Positions 54,001 through 60,466 of a stretch of 64,000 bases of DNA are shown here, in pieces. Every line of letters begins with the position of its first letter. Positions within the stretch are counted from its first letter, which is position 1. Origin of the DNA: Scilla litardierei (lineage: Eukaryota; Streptophyta; Magnoliopsida; Asparagales; Asparagaceae). The notes under the pieces were generated by a model. The model ran no database searches and had not been told where the DNA came from. It worked only from the letters and a program-made list of their open reading frames with translations. The position numbers and the translations under genes were made by a program. The stretch covers positions 18,486,214 through 18,550,213 of the forward strand of contig CM061138.1 of NCBI GenBank assembly GCA_030789695.1, given 5' to 3'.

Positions 54001-55953
54001 AGGAATCAAGCAAGTTTATCACAAGGATCATGTCATTGGAATGTTTCTTTGAGAGATCGTTTACGCTCAGGTGAGTGCACAAACTGATCATACATGTTCT
54101 AAGAGGAAATGCCAAGGTATTAAATTCCTCTCTAGTGAAGCCATGAAAAGTGTCAAAGCCCTTTTGAGGATGCATGGAATACTGAGAAACGCAGGACTCG
54201 AAGAACTTTAGCATAGATAAAACATGACACCTCCATCCCGAATATCGAGACAAGCACTGTAATAATCTGTCTACACGATAATCAAGAAATATATCACGAA
54301 GATCATCATCGACTTTCAGCCGGTCCTTATTACCAAATAAGACAATGTCGCCAAGGGAATAGCATCCACACCCACTTCTTCTGCCTGCCATAGATTTTGC
54401 CTGGACTAACTTCAGAAGACGAGAGGCCACTTCTCGTATAGCCACATTTGTTGGTGCGCACACAATGACTCTGTGTTTCATTGTCAAAAGAGAAAGTAAC
54501 GTGCTAAGAGTTTTTGTTTTGCCGGTGCCAGGTGGACCCCATATTAGCTTAACATAAGACATGTGATTGCAGTTAGCAGCCACAATTGAGTCGTGTATTG
54601 CATCTTTCTGTGAATCATTCAGGTCATGAAGTGTGCTTGCCAAAGCTTCGGGATCAAATTCAGGACACCGATCACAAGGACTGTCACACTGTCAGTGCAA
54701 AAAATAGTAATTTTAAACAATGCCTACCAACGCACAGAGATAAAACTTCCACTTAAAAAAAGATACAATACTATTACTCAACATATATATAGTACTATTG
54801 CAAATGTAAAACACACCAATAAGGAGTTCATCGAAAGAACTTTCATAAGGATGTTTGAATGTGGTGTCAACCCTCGACCTAGTCCGAGTGCATTCCAAAT
54901 TCGACAGTTTGTTGTGACATTGACCAAGAAAATTGCATACCGACACACGCCCACGTTGTTGTCAACGTCCATTGTATGTGAAGGTCGAACTATAAAATCC
55001 GGTGGGTTACTGTTCACAGCATCGATATCATCATCCTCTATTACTCTGCTGATTGAAGCAAGAACATATCTGGTCCCAAACCGGTTGAGATCAGAAACAG
55101 TTTCCGGCTTGAGATTTGAGAGAATGAGAATGTCTCCCGGTGACGGAGTGTACTTTTTATCGCTATCAATAATCGATTTGTTCTCCCAATTGCTAACCTT
55201 AACCTCATATAGTTTCGGGTCCGCACGATTACGCTCCCTGATCCAAGATATCTCAGAGAAAGGAGCACAAGAAATTGTCTCCACGCTGGAATGCAGATCA
55301 ACCCTTGTCTCCTCAAGCAGAGGGTAAATGAACGACCTCAGATACTGGCCAACTGAGTCGAAACTTCGAGGTATATATGCTACCTGATAAAACATCAACA
55401 GTCATTGAACCAGCTAAAACCACTAAGAGCTACTAAAATGGGTGAGACTTTAAATTGAGAATGGGTATACAAATGAGTTAATGACAGAAAATTTCCAATT
55501 ACCAGAATCAATCAAATTTGAATATCAGAATTCAAGATCGACTTCTCCACAGTTGGGCATTGATGTCATCTAGTTCTCACCTAATATTACTTCATCTATC
55601 ATACATGTTCGCCGATGAAGCTTAGAGTCAAATCCTTTTTTTAAAAAAACCTCGGAGTCTTAGCAGTTGCTTATTATACCACAAAAATATGCAGAAGTTA
55701 TGATTAAGCAAGTGTAGATTCTTGATTTCACTTTATTAAAAAAGAAAAATCTCACTATATACTTGTTGAAATTATCAAGTATGGCATTGACTGAATAGCC
55801 GAGAGGGATGAATAAAGGTTGAAGGAGAAGCCAAACCTTGTTCTTGTAGAGATTTTCGTTGAAAACGTCATCAATAGACCAAGAAAAAATCAAATCCAAA
55901 AGGTTCGAAGGCAATTCCACCCTCTCCCCTCTGACAGTTCGAATCTCCTCCAT
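20374..55953 (-). CDS. SEN1/UvrD-like helicase, TRANK1-like (5' part, 8 exons)
   Basis: Join on the minus strand: 55837-55953, 54817-55383, 53546-54688, 53119-53446, 43270-43522, 42943-43159, 21108-21463, 20374-20889. All junctions are GT-AG and phases agree, giving about 1165 residues with no internal stop. SF1B Upf1/SEN1-type helicase motifs: Walker A GPPGTGKT (about 279-286), DEAS (about 571), GDEHQL (about 597), QYRMHP (about 637), VDGFQGGE (about 762), VALTRAR (about 797). A second P-loop, GRSGTGKT (about 1089-1096), opens a UvrD-like domain. In this plant family the UvrD-like part and a long C-terminus follow, so the 3' end is missing. A nuclear nucleic-acid helicase role is inferred from the family. 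The start is ATG 55953; an upstream in-frame TTG at 55962 is not a plausible start. Intronic transposons account for most of the 35-kb span. Confidence 0.88.
21108..21463 (-). CDS. helicase gene exon 7
   Basis: Acceptor CTTTTCAAG/GTGCTC and donor GATAG/GTACTT. It encodes [11 protein letters not shown], then [12 protein letters not shown] and [23 protein letters not shown], which in TRANK1-like plant proteins lies directly after the SEN1-like core. It enters in phase 0 and leaves in phase 2. No stop. Confidence 0.9.
21500..22131 (-). mobile_element. probable Copia LTR scrap
   Basis: On the minus strand CTTGGTGGAGATTGTTAGG (around 22123-22142) looks like a Copia polypurine tract followed by an LTR start TGTTAGG. 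The left boundary is not defined, and the region to the right (22142-22420) has no clear coding sequence. Weak. Confidence 0.3.
22425..22945 (+). pseudogene. Tekay-like integrase C-terminus
   Basis: Plus-strand frame with [44 protein letters not shown] and [16 protein letters not shown], then a chromodomain-like tail ([14 protein letters not shown]). This is the 3' end of pol in Tekay/Del chromoviruses. A stop near 22500 separates it from the upstream DGYEHW segment, and everything 5' of about 22425 is absent, so this is a truncated copy. It is followed by a polypurine tract and LTR. Confidence 0.85.
22995..24923 (+). repeat. Tekay-like 3' LTR, 1.93 kb
   Basis: Starts TGGAATGGCCC just after the polypurine tract AAGGGGGAGGA and ends GGGCGTTACA. 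The TGTAATGGCC...GTTACA form is typical of Tekay/Del LTRs; the second base pair of the start appears mutated. No 5' LTR partner is in the window. The interior has no gene. Confidence 0.75.
25383..26027 (+). repeat. 5' LTR of Tork-like Copia (truncated)
   Basis: Aligns base for base with 29829 onward, including actctgcacaagtcagatac and the promoter-like stretch before cggaacacatttgcaccc. It stops at about 26027, where the TATCGG element joins. The right copy continues for about another 170 bases. Confidence 0.8.
26028..26622. mobile_element. TATCGG/GGCCGAAACC element, second copy (left end truncated)
   Basis: Ends CCTAAAACTATGG, matching the CCTAAAACCTTGG terminus of 774-1912. It has the same GTAAATAAATGG-type internal repeats (around 26200-26300) and dense GGCCGAAACC near the end (26400-26610). 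The left terminal repeat is missing. The insertion coincides with loss of the Copia LTR end, gag and protease. Confidence 0.6.
26640..27420 (+). pseudogene. Copia integrase
   Basis: In shifting frames: an HHCC zinc finger start ([20 protein letters not shown]), [21 protein letters not shown], then [11 protein letters not shown] and [19 protein letters not shown], and [17 protein letters not shown]. The catalytic regions are recognisable, but stops at about 26930 and 27295 and frame changes near 26740 break the frame. Confidence 0.85.
27796..28748 (+). pseudogene. Copia reverse transcriptase
   Basis: 27796-28092 carries [43 protein letters not shown] stop at 28090 interrupts before 28119-28748, with [23 protein letters not shown] and the active-site line [12 protein letters not shown] at about 28320-28345. 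The normal YVDD is YVED here, so the first catalytic aspartate is replaced. It ends in the RNase H lead ([25 protein letters not shown]). Confidence 0.85.
28755..29606 (+). pseudogene. Copia RNase H with duplicated 99-residue segment
   Basis: A single open frame of 283 codons. It has [19 protein letters not shown] and [25 protein letters not shown], then [21 protein letters not shown] and [14 protein letters not shown]. The 297-bp stretch 28866-29162 is repeated at 29163-29459 in the same frame, so the DGRRSMT...HFVRD segment occurs twice. The tail [22 protein letters not shown] is normal. A duplicated RNase H core is unlikely to fold normally. Confidence 0.88.
28866..29459 (+). repeat. 297-bp in-frame tandem duplication
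   Basis: Units 28866-29162 and 29163-29459 begin GACTTAGATGGGAGACGATC and differ at only a handful of positions. 297 is a multiple of three, and the frame stays open through both copies. Confidence 0.92.
29829..30657 (+). repeat. 3' LTR of Tork-like Copia
   Basis: Starts TGTGGAGAAGTAGG after a polypurine tract and ends GCACAACA. About 829 bp. It includes a TATA-like region before the segment shared with the left copy, and a polyadenylation-like TTGTAATAAAG near 30500. Confidence 0.8.
30900..31537 (-). repeat. 3' LTR-like copy of decayed Copia
   Basis: Matches 36600-37102 in order with many substitutions (gggctttttactgtacacag against ggctttttactgctcaccg). It ends near 31537. The left limit is uncertain. 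Confidence 0.55.
31545..32300 (-). pseudogene. decayed Copia 3' internal region
   Basis: It lies where RT/RNase H should be in the decayed Copia. Short minus-strand frames (31544-31816, 31794-32153, 32026-32292) have no catalytic motif I can trust. Assignment is from position only. Confidence 0.3.
32346..33060. mobile_element. hAT-like MITE nested in decayed Copia
   Basis: Begins TAGGGGTGGCAAACGGG, the hallmark start of many plant hAT-type MITEs, and carries runs of ACCCGAACC/GGGTCGG-type motifs at both ends (32380-32520 and 32950-33050). The right end is degenerate and the target duplication is not clear. No coding sequence; the centre is AT-rich. Confidence 0.55.
33164..33900 (-). pseudogene. 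Copia integrase and gag fragments
   Basis: 33164-33382 has [18 protein letters not shown] and [17 protein letters not shown]. 33383-33560 on the same strand has [21 protein letters not shown], the preceding part of the integrase core, with stops. 33740-33900 reads [24 protein letters not shown], which is Copia gag (UBN2). This confirms minus orientation and shows protease and the HHCC finger are deleted. Confidence 0.65.
34190..35900. other. Tat-like non-coding block with CTCGGTCGAG palindromes
   Basis: No coding sequence. It contains CGCAAGTGTACGGTGTCAGA followed by a GATCCCACAGAGAGG block, familiar from the 3' untranslated region of Tat-type Gypsy elements, and repeats of GTGCCACCTCGTGGGAAT at about 34794 and 34872. 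From 35395 to 35790 there are about eight copies of (C/G)CTCGGTCGAG-like palindromes. It is probably part of a nested LTR element; ends not defined. Confidence 0.4.
35999..36042. repeat. (AT)n microsatellite, 44 bp
   Basis: An uninterrupted run of TA/AT dinucleotides, about 22 units, between the Tat-like block and the Copia LTR-like copy. Confidence 0.95.
36140..37102 (-). repeat. 5' LTR-like copy of decayed Copia
   Basis: Ends CAATTTTCAACA on the plus strand, so in element orientation it starts TGTTGAAAATTG. It includes the duplicated block cctcagtttgccatctg with aatagccgcaaa at 36410-36505 and 36510-36610. The left boundary is approximate. Confidence 0.55.
37149..37259 (-). repeat. 3' LTR of young Copia (111 bp)
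   Basis: TGTAGAGTTTTGGG...CTCAATA, next to the reverse polypurine tract ctccccctcaa at 37260. One substitution from its partner. Confidence 0.94.
37267..38547 (-). pseudogene. young Copia RT and RNase H
   Basis: 37987-38547 reads [53 protein letters not shown] and the intact active site [14 protein letters not shown]. 37267-37977 is the RNase H domain, with [34 protein letters not shown] and [12 protein letters not shown]. The two are in one frame, separated by a TAG at 37987-37989. A second TAG at 38584-38586 separates RT from the segment upstream. In both cases the codon expected from related elements is CAG. Confidence 0.92.
38584..39849 (-). pseudogene. young Copia integrase C-terminal half to RT start
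   Basis: 39298-39849 has LRTDN-like [28 protein letters not shown] and [18 protein letters not shown] at 39298-39300 stops it. The same frame resumes at 38584-39258, with a linker, then [22 protein letters not shown] and [12 protein letters not shown]. The region 38900-39290 between domains is variable in Copia. Confidence 0.9.
39846..41753 (-). CDS. young Copia gag-protease-integrase N-terminal part, 635 aa
   Basis: Long intact frame starting [13 protein letters not shown]. Gag core ([35 protein letters not shown]), then a zinc knuckle [14 protein letters not shown] at about residue 270, followed by a Gly/Arg-rich tract. The protease site is [13 protein letters not shown] at about residue 390. 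The integrase zinc finger has [10 protein letters not shown]...[11 protein letters not shown], and the core begins [10 protein letters not shown]. It ends at about 39846, where a one-base loss shifts the frame before the RVLRTDN segment. It could be expressed as a truncated product, since no other lesion is seen upstream. Confidence 0.9.
   Translation of the reverse strand: MGDNLTSADMKAFIGEITKLLASKELGSSSGSTPSRPVQKLELMPNDLKLEGKKNYLSWSRRVLLILRSKGLEGVVLGSCKEPLDKDGDDWKVWSTTNSLVAAWLMTSMVPPIAGMVEAIESAAGIWSMVEKMYSGAGNVMLMMEVQGKVDTLKQGEMTILAYSAELKRLWSELDHYDPIELPDPKSAAIHRKWVERRRVTHFLRNLNGDFEVRRASMCHLSSIPSLEEAIAAMAQEETRLRVMKDAGTQVTRAALAVPAVAVVSEDRECYTCGVKGHLSFNCPQKGSGRGRGTGGRGGGRWGRGGRGRGRGGPRANFATADGRQETVMIEAMPAEASDLEQRRQSRSTTESSESHADQTGDIASPFGNFAHFAHTGSGNRLALSCRDHIEWIIDSGASSHVSGAYRQFSTYKPHTIHETVQTADGTSQPIRGIGTIQCTPSIRLSSVLHVPSFRVNLLSVGSIVDDLDCSITFDSTHCVLQERKTGRRLGTGVRRDGLWYLDRASGDAALAVVCGEKERDVLLLHCQLGHLPFDTLSKMYPDILNRVNEVNLKCDACEFGKHTRTSYPSVGMRSVEKFHLIHSDVWGPCPVTSVSGFRWFITFIDCHSRMTWLYMMKNKGEALKCFQDFHRSVF
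41760..42367 (-). other. leader of young Copia, GC-rich, with primer site
   Basis: Untranslated leader between LTR and gag. The primer site TGGTATCAGAGC (reverse of gctctgatacca, about 42356-42367) adjoins the LTR. The part 41935-42330 is very rich in GCGGCGGC and GGCTGCGGC-type repeats, unlike the rest of the element. It could fold strongly as RNA. Confidence 0.8.
42368..42478 (-). repeat. 5' LTR of young Copia (111 bp)
   Basis: TGTAGAG...CTCAATA, flanked on the right by GTTTA (42479-42483). Confidence 0.94.
42943..43159 (-). CDS. helicase gene exon 6
   Basis: 217 bases, acceptor TTATGTAG/GCACTG and donor GGAGG/GTATCT. It encodes [19 protein letters not shown], the end of the SF1B helicase core in this family. 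It enters in phase 2 (AG plus G gives Arg) and leaves in phase 0. It is directly followed by the 21.5-kb intron 6. Confidence 0.9.
43270..43522 (-). CDS. helicase gene exon 5 (motifs V and VI)
   Basis: Acceptor TCGGTGCAG/CTTGG and donor GCAAG/GTGTGG. It encodes [38 protein letters not shown] and NVALTRAR, the classic RecA2 motifs of Upf1-like helicases. The joined codon with exon 4 restores the expected LYKAW. Confidence 0.93.
44455..44640 (+). pseudogene. Copia RNase H tail
   Basis: Plus-strand frame reading [31 protein letters not shown], then KSMNCFDLL and a stop. This matches the end of Copia RNase H (HFIR..., DNPADMLTK, F.HCLDLL). All upstream sequence of the element is missing. Confidence 0.75.
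44641..45185 (+). repeat. Copia 3' region and probable LTR
   Basis: Follows the RNase H tail, with a purine tract AAGCCAAGTGGAGAAT near 44761, then LTR-like sequence with ctcctctaaatagaggaact near 45085 (a U3/R-like region). The right end is undefined. Confidence 0.5.
46237..47157 (-). mobile_element. Helitron copy 3 (921 bp, repeated 3' blocks)
   Basis: Minus orientation: starts TCTATTATACATTTGACA after A and ends CTAG before T. The terminal hairpin CCGTGCCCGCGGGCACGG at 46248-46265 is a perfect 18-base palindrome. Two further hairpin-plus-GGTTCATTTAAGAT blocks lie at about 46358 and 46640, so the 3' end module occurs three times. No coding sequence. It lies in intron 4. Confidence 0.85.
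47280..48625 (+). repeat. SIRE-like Copia LTR with five palindromic modules
   Basis: The 3' part has ACTATTCACCCCCCCTCTAG (near 48590), the well-known end region of SIRE/Maximus-type Copia LTRs. The 5' part (47305-47825) has five roughly 110-bp modules, each with GACCGACTAGTT...AACTAGTCGGTC inverted repeats. No internal coding sequence adjoins it, so it is probably a solo LTR. Ends are approximate and no target duplication was identified. Confidence 0.6.
48758..50819 (-). mobile_element. ORF1-only LINE, 2.06 kb
   Basis: Flanked by TTGAACTTATCTAC at 48745-48758 and 50820-50833, a target-site duplication of at least 14 bases. On the minus strand the element ends in a short poly-A (eight T on the plus strand, 48759-48766). 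It has a 5' leader of about 590 bases, one long ORF1-type frame and a 3' UTR, but no endonuclease or reverse transcriptase. It therefore needed another LINE to move it. The leader contains the GGCTAGCCCTAGGGAG repeat pair. Confidence 0.82.
49051..50229 (-). CDS. LINE ORF1 protein, DUF4283 plus CCHC zinc finger, about 390 aa
   Basis: An N-terminal basic segment leads into a DUF4283-type fold ([57 protein letters not shown]). Then [25 protein letters not shown] and [13 protein letters not shown] zinc finger follows, [14 protein letters not shown], and an acidic C-terminal tail. Such proteins bind RNA in LINE ribonucleoprotein particles (family knowledge). The frame continues past a TGA at 49051-49053 with about 100 more codons (48751-49050). 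The start could be an ATG at 50229 or the one about 18 codons downstream (MMSTS). Confidence 0.85.
   Translation of the reverse strand: MYQRRNTFHRCSSFCHQMMSTSAVAKSTPNYTEEYLPLQWNSNNIRKDKAVSQPPAPLRVAKTGREAWSLLFLVGRDVEEISKCSYYPLPLREVPSGKTVPWISQEAISTNVAKWGGTLAGYVVGDKPFYSHFHACIHRLWWPKGTLKVHSRENGFFFFVFELEEYCSRVFQGGPWMFDKRVKVLRRWTPDLTMDRYLLSSIPVSVRFPDLPLKFWSTECISIIASSIGKPLFLDKATALGDRYSYARCFVEIDAKTKLQNSIEIAVEDEENVTIIVEYENMPPSCPTCECFGHSTSQCTFKKVWVEKGKVTLSAAGNVYINEGNVMSRGFSATLELGGPSNGNVEVTNGDASDVHMIPNSTENVGPPGNESVDNPDNVGDENADEDEYEEE
50859..51555 (-). mobile_element. Helitron copy 4 (697 bp)
   Basis: Minus orientation: TCTATTATACATTTGACA after A, end CTAG before T, with hairpin CCGTGCCCGTGGACACGG near 50870-50887. 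Inside, 51119-51170 shows a TAGCGTAAAAA/TTTTTACGCTAA inverted arrangement. No coding sequence. Confidence 0.88.
51930..52645 (-). mobile_element. Helitron copy 5 (716 bp), duplicate of copy 4
   Basis: Same termini and flanks as copy 4. It arose by tandem duplication of the locus, not by a new insertion, because the flanking LINE leader is duplicated with it. Hairpin CCGTGCCCGTGGGCACGG. It holds a duplicated cccgaaaaatgatttccaca segment. Confidence 0.88.
53119..53446 (-). CDS. helicase gene exon 4 (motif IV region)
   Basis: Acceptor CTATGTAG/GCATCG and donor AAAG/GTATAT. It encodes SLFERL and [13 protein letters not shown], then [11 protein letters not shown]. It ends in phase 1; the leftover G completes the alanine codon at the start of exon 5, across a 9.6-kb intron. 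Confidence 0.92.
53546..54688 (-). CDS. helicase gene exon 3 (Walker A and B)
   Basis: 381 codons, acceptor CACTGACAG/TGTGAC and donor AGCAAG/GTATGC. It starts with a Cys-rich [11 protein letters not shown], then NDSQKDAI (Q motif region), [35 protein letters not shown] and [14 protein letters not shown] long insertion between motifs Ia and II is typical of the family. No stop or frameshift. Confidence 0.92.
54817..55383 (-). CDS. helicase gene exon 2 (N-terminal domain)
   Basis: 189 codons, acceptor TTTATCAG/GTAGCA and donor TTATTG/GTGTGT. It contains [30 protein letters not shown] and [11 protein letters not shown], the characteristic N-terminal region of plant SEN1-like helicases that precedes the P-loop domain. 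Phase 0 on both sides. The donor choice at 54816 is the least certain junction. Confidence 0.82.
55837..55953 (-). CDS. helicase gene exon 1 (start codon)
   Basis: 39 codons beginning [16 protein letters not shown] and ending LYKNK, with donor AAG/GTTTGG. The acidic-hydrophobic segment [17 protein letters not shown] matches the conserved N-terminal start of this plant family. Phase 0. Confidence 0.85.
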
Positions 55954-56640
55954 TGCATCCAACCCTGCAACTCAAAAAATTTACTTCATTTTAAAAAGGC
56001 CAAAAAAAAAAATTTCAATCCCAAATTCGAATTTCAGCGAACTCACCAAATGCCTCAAGTTCAAACAGTTATGACAGTGTGCAGGACGCTTGCTTTTATA
56101 TCCACGGCGGCGATATTTTACAGTGATGACCCTATGAAATATCTTTTGCCCCTTCTCTCCCATTTTTCTTCTCAGCGAAGCAAAAGAATCTGTGCCTTTT
56201 GGCTTTGGGTTTTCCCAGTGTAGAGTACGTAGGGATCGAGGAAGGGTGCATGATATCCAGGGGATACGAAGATTGACCCAGGTCGTCGGATGGGCTCCGT
56301 CCTCGAGGGACCCACGTTTTTAACGGAGGTCATTTGTGGGTCGTCTTTCCTTTCGGTTGATGACGCTGACGCTTTAATGATTCCCCTGCGTGTCCGCGGG
56401 TTCGTGCTTTGTGCGTACGGAAGACGAAGGGTTGGGTTTTATGACATCCGTTCGATCTGCAACTGCCCTACCTTGACCGTCAAAAAAGATGAACGCGATT
56501 AATGATATTAAGAATGGGCCGGATTGTAATAAGCCAGAAAAGACCGGTTATGCTTCGTCTTCTTTTACCAAACTTGAAAACAATTCACGTCTCCTACCAT
56601 CTTTTTAAATTTCTTCTTAATAATCAATTCCTCGCCTTAA
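55954..56640 (-). promoter_or_regulatory. 5' flank of helicase gene
   Basis: Upstream of the start codon on the minus strand. It should contain the leader and promoter, but I cannot identify a TATA box or transcription start with confidence. Short frames here are not convincing genes. Confidence 0.4.
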
Positions 56641-56655
56641 GGCCGGCCCGGGATA

Positions 56656-57342
56656 ATGAAGGCTCATTCATTTGAAGCTCAAACGAAAAGTCGCTGCGAC
56701 ACTGGAAAGCTCGCCTTGCCGAGCGACAAGCTCGTCATCAGGGTCAACAAAAGAATGTCGCCTACTCTCCTCAGAGGAAGCGCGGTCGGACGGTCCGGAG
56801 ACACCGAGCTCGGTCGCCGAGCTTGGCTCTTTCCAAGGGCGGCCTAGCCAAAATATCCCTGACAGAGTGACATAGGGCCACATACGTCCCATTAATGCCA
56901 GGGGTTAAGAGCAAGAACTGATGGCCGGCCATTGCGTCTCACATTGATGCATTAATGTGTCTGACACCGTCTAACACTCATTAATGTGTAAATATCTCTG
57001 ATACCCCGTCGATCAATCACTTCTCCACTTGTGCTCCAGCTAAGCAGACTCGACAAGTGATTGGGCGGCGAACAACCGACTCTCGACCATATAAATACCC
57101 CCCTCCAGCCACCAAGGAGTGGGTTGGTTAGTTGAAATCTATAACTTCTATCCAGTAATCAATGTCGGATATCCTCCATATATTCGTGCCTTCCTCATAA
57201 GCTCGACACGCAACGCCGATCTGCCTTAAGATCATGTAGCGTGTTCGACATACTCCTTACAAGTCATTCACTGACTTAAGTATCGGAGAGGCTACAGGTT
57301 GACAACCAACCCTGCCTTTCTGACGAGTTGTTATTCTCGCAG
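56656..57342 (+). repeat. probable solo Gypsy LTR
   Basis: Contains TGACTTAAGTATCGGAGAGG (57270-57290) and an ending TTGTTATTCTCGCA, the familiar 3' end of a common plant Gypsy LTR, plus a TATA-like ATATAAATACC at about 57090. No internal coding sequence adjoins it. Both ends are approximate. Confidence 0.45.
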
Positions 57343-57369
57343 GTGTTAGACCTGAAAGAAAAAGATCTA

Positions 57370-57901
57370 TGTCTACAGAAGAAAAACAGAGAGTTAAGAG
57401 ACGAGTAAAAAACAAAATACAAATAAGAAGGAAACAGGAAACCCGAGACAGGGACGAGGAACTGCGTCGTGGCTGAGCCACTGCCTTGAAAACAACTACG
57501 GCCCGACCATGGTGGTAATCGGATGATGCCGGATGTTCCCCAAGGTTAACGCAGTCGCGTCTGGACGCGTCCACTCGCGGCCAGAAGCGTGGAGCTTGCA
57601 CAGAGATCGATATCCAGGAGAGAAGAAATTTCGGTGAACGAGAGGAAGAAGAACAGAAGTTTTCGGTGGTTGAAAAAACCCTTGACGATAGAGTTTATAT
57701 AGAAGAAAAGAATGACTGTAGGAATTCAGTCATGAATGCAGTCATTAAACAAAAAATGACTGTTGAGAATATTAACGCCAATTTAATGAAATAAAACGTA
57801 TTGGGCCAATTTAATGAAATAAAACGTACTGGGCCTTTTGAATTCAAAAAAGTAAAATGGGCTAAAAAATACGAGTCAAAACTCGGGCACTCCGCGCGCG
57901 C

Positions 57902-57940
<39 letters not shown>

Positions 57941-58210
57941 TGCGCAGGCACGACGTCAGCGTACACACGCTAAGGGTTTGCAGATCCGTCGCCCAGATTT
58001 TCCATTTGGCCCAACCCGGATTGGGCTCGGCCCTTTGCTTGGGCTCATGTGCACGCGAGCTACCCCCAATTTCTAGCCCATTAACAAGTCCAATAGCCCA
58101 TAGGAGAGAATCCTATTATATACCCACTCAAGGGTGTTGGCCTATCCAATGTGGGACTAAACAAGAGAGTGGGAGTGAACAAATGGCCAAGGGAGCCATT
58201 AATTCCAACA
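57370..58210 (-). repeat. Copia 3' LTR (minus) with poly-C tract
   Basis: In minus orientation it starts TGTTGGAATTAATGG (plus-strand end 58210), preceded by the polypurine tract AAGTGGGGGAT. It contains a 38-base C homopolymer (57903-57940) and a TATA-like TTTATATAG near 57695. The left end is uncertain and may overlap the preceding LTR remnant. Confidence 0.6.
57903..57940. repeat. 38-base poly-C homopolymer
   Basis: Uninterrupted C run between gcgcgcgca and tgcgcaggc. The true length is uncertain because such runs are hard to sequence. Confidence 0.95.
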
Positions 58211-59121
58211 ATCCCCCACTTAATGGCTCAAGAAGAGAAGAGAAAGATCCTGGGTAAAGAGGGATGAATACTTAAGTATCAATGTCTTTCGATTGAATTG
58301 ATACGTAGTGAAGTGAGGTAACAACTTACTTTCTAATGAGTGAATAGCTCTTGAACTCATTAGAGTTCGATTGTGAACCCCCCACAACACATATTGTTCC
58401 CTTGAGTTTGTGCAAACTCCGCGATACATAACAAGCGCTATAGGCCATGCGCACACCTTGGGTCTCGTGAGTGCTCTAGAAAGACTGCCCTTGTCTTTCA
58501 TAGAGGGTGGCCAAACCCTCACACCCACATAGGTGGTTCATCAAGTGCTTCTCCATAGCACCACCAAAACTTGTTATGAAACCATTAAGAGCATACAGCT
58601 CAACCTCTGCTTAAGCCCATCAAGTGCTTCTCAATAGCACCACCAAAACTGGTTATGGACTTGTCTCAAAATGAATCCATCAAGTGCTTCTCAATAGCAC
58701 CACCAAACTTGGCTATAGATTCAAAGAACACTACCACACGCCATAGGGATGGAAATGTAGTGTTTGTTAAGGATCATATGGCTTCGTTAGACCACACTGG
58801 GTATCAACCATATAACCTTAACTCATGGACTTTAGCCCCATCCCCCTTGACGAATCAAGAACCATTTTCCTTGGCAATCCTTTGGTTAGTGGGTCTGCAA
58901 GATTTCTTTCAGACCTTACATATTCCAAAAAATTACTCCATTTTTCAGGAGTTGTTTAACCACACCGTGCCTGATCCGAATGTGTCTCTTCTTCCCGTTG
59001 TAGACACTATTTTTAGCAACACCAATGGCTGCCTGAGAATCACAATGAAGGGAAACTGGAGCAGTTTTTCCTCCCCATAAAGGCACGTCTGCCAACAGGT
59101 TCCTCAGCCATTCAGCCTCTT
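58211..59121 (-). pseudogene. Copia RNase H fragment with 3' untranslated region
   Basis: On the minus strand 58830-59121 reads AEWLRNLLADVPLWGGKTAP, VSLHCDSQAAIGVAKNSVYN and KRHIRIRHG, the C-terminal half of Copia RNase H, then decays into stops. 58211-58830 is 3' untranslated sequence with three copies of AAGTGCTTCT(C)ATAGCACCACC at about 58532, 58621 and 58680. The RNase H is cut within the KEAEWL segment by the Tekay-like element at 59122. Confidence 0.82.
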
Positions 59122-60434
59122 TGTAACGGCCTGTTTTTCCTAGTTGTATTTTGATCGGTGTGCCTGTGTTCCTTTTCTTCGTTGTTTCAGTTATTTACGC
59201 TCGAGTGGTTTTTCGTCCGCGCGTCGACGCGAGCGCGTCGTTACTTTCAATATTACCGTAGCATAAGTTTCTAAATCGTAGTTGTTATTCGATGAAGAAG
59301 TTAATTACTAATTAACTTATCATCTTTAACTAATTACTAACTAATCTAAATCACTAAATATTTTTAAACAAGTTTTATTACTAACTAAAATTATTATTAG
59401 CCAATTAAACTAATGTTAGTAATTAACTCATTGTGTTTAACTAGCTTATTTTTACTAATTACTTTTCCCTAGATCTACCCCCACTTAAACCCACCGTTTA
59501 TGTTGGTGAGATCCAACATCTCGCTTTCATTTCTCCCCTACCCACAACCAACAACGCTTTCATTCTGTCTCCTCCCTCCTCTCCTTCTTAAACCAACAAT
59601 CAAGTAGCAGAAACCTACAGAGAAACAAGCAACACCATGGCAACAGCACCATCCCACCGCCATCATCCTCCTACGCCATCATCTCCTCCATCGTACAAAC
59701 AAACCATCATCACCCTCCCTCTCCCCCATTCAAACCAACCTCCTCCATACAATCAGAAATCAAACAAACCACTTACAAAATCAAAATCAGCCACAAAACA
59801 ATTACAAATCACAAAACAACCCCAAACCAACCCCAATTTGGTACCCATCCTCCGATCATTTTGCACCATCGCATGCACACCTTCGACCCACCGCTCACCA
59901 TCCCCGATTCGGAGCGACGTCGCATCAGTCGCCAACCACCGCCCTGGAAGCGCCCCGAGCTCAAATCAGGCCGTTGCCGCCGCGAATCGCACGCAGCCTT
60001 GGAAGCCGCCCGATCCTCTGCGAAGCATGCCCCCGCCGTGGAATCGCCCACCACTGTCGTCCTCAGATCGCCGCACAGCCGCCTTGGGTCGTCACTGCCA
60101 TGATCCGCCCCTCGAAGCTCGATCGTCGCCGTCGAGGAGCAGCTTCCATCGCCATCCCCTCGATCGCCGCTCAGCTTACAGATCCGCCGTTCTCGGGATC
60201 CCGCCGCCCCGAAGCTGCCTCAAATCGCCGCTGCCGCGCCGACTTCGCCATCGCCGCGCCGCCACAGGCCGCCCTCCTCGAATAGTCGCCCCCGAGCCCC
60301 GATCCAACCGACGCCGAGCTCCGATAGCCCGCCGCTTCGCTCGATCGCCTGCAAAAAAAAAGGAAAAAGAACAGAAGGGGAAGAACGAAGACAGAGAGGG
60401 AGAGGAAGAAGAGAAGGGGGGGTTAATGTTATTA

Positions 60435-60466
<32 letters not shown>

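Noticed and set aside
55660..55962. Helicase start at position 55962
   Set aside because: The codon there is TTG. The first ATG in frame is at 55953, and the part left of 55837 is intron.
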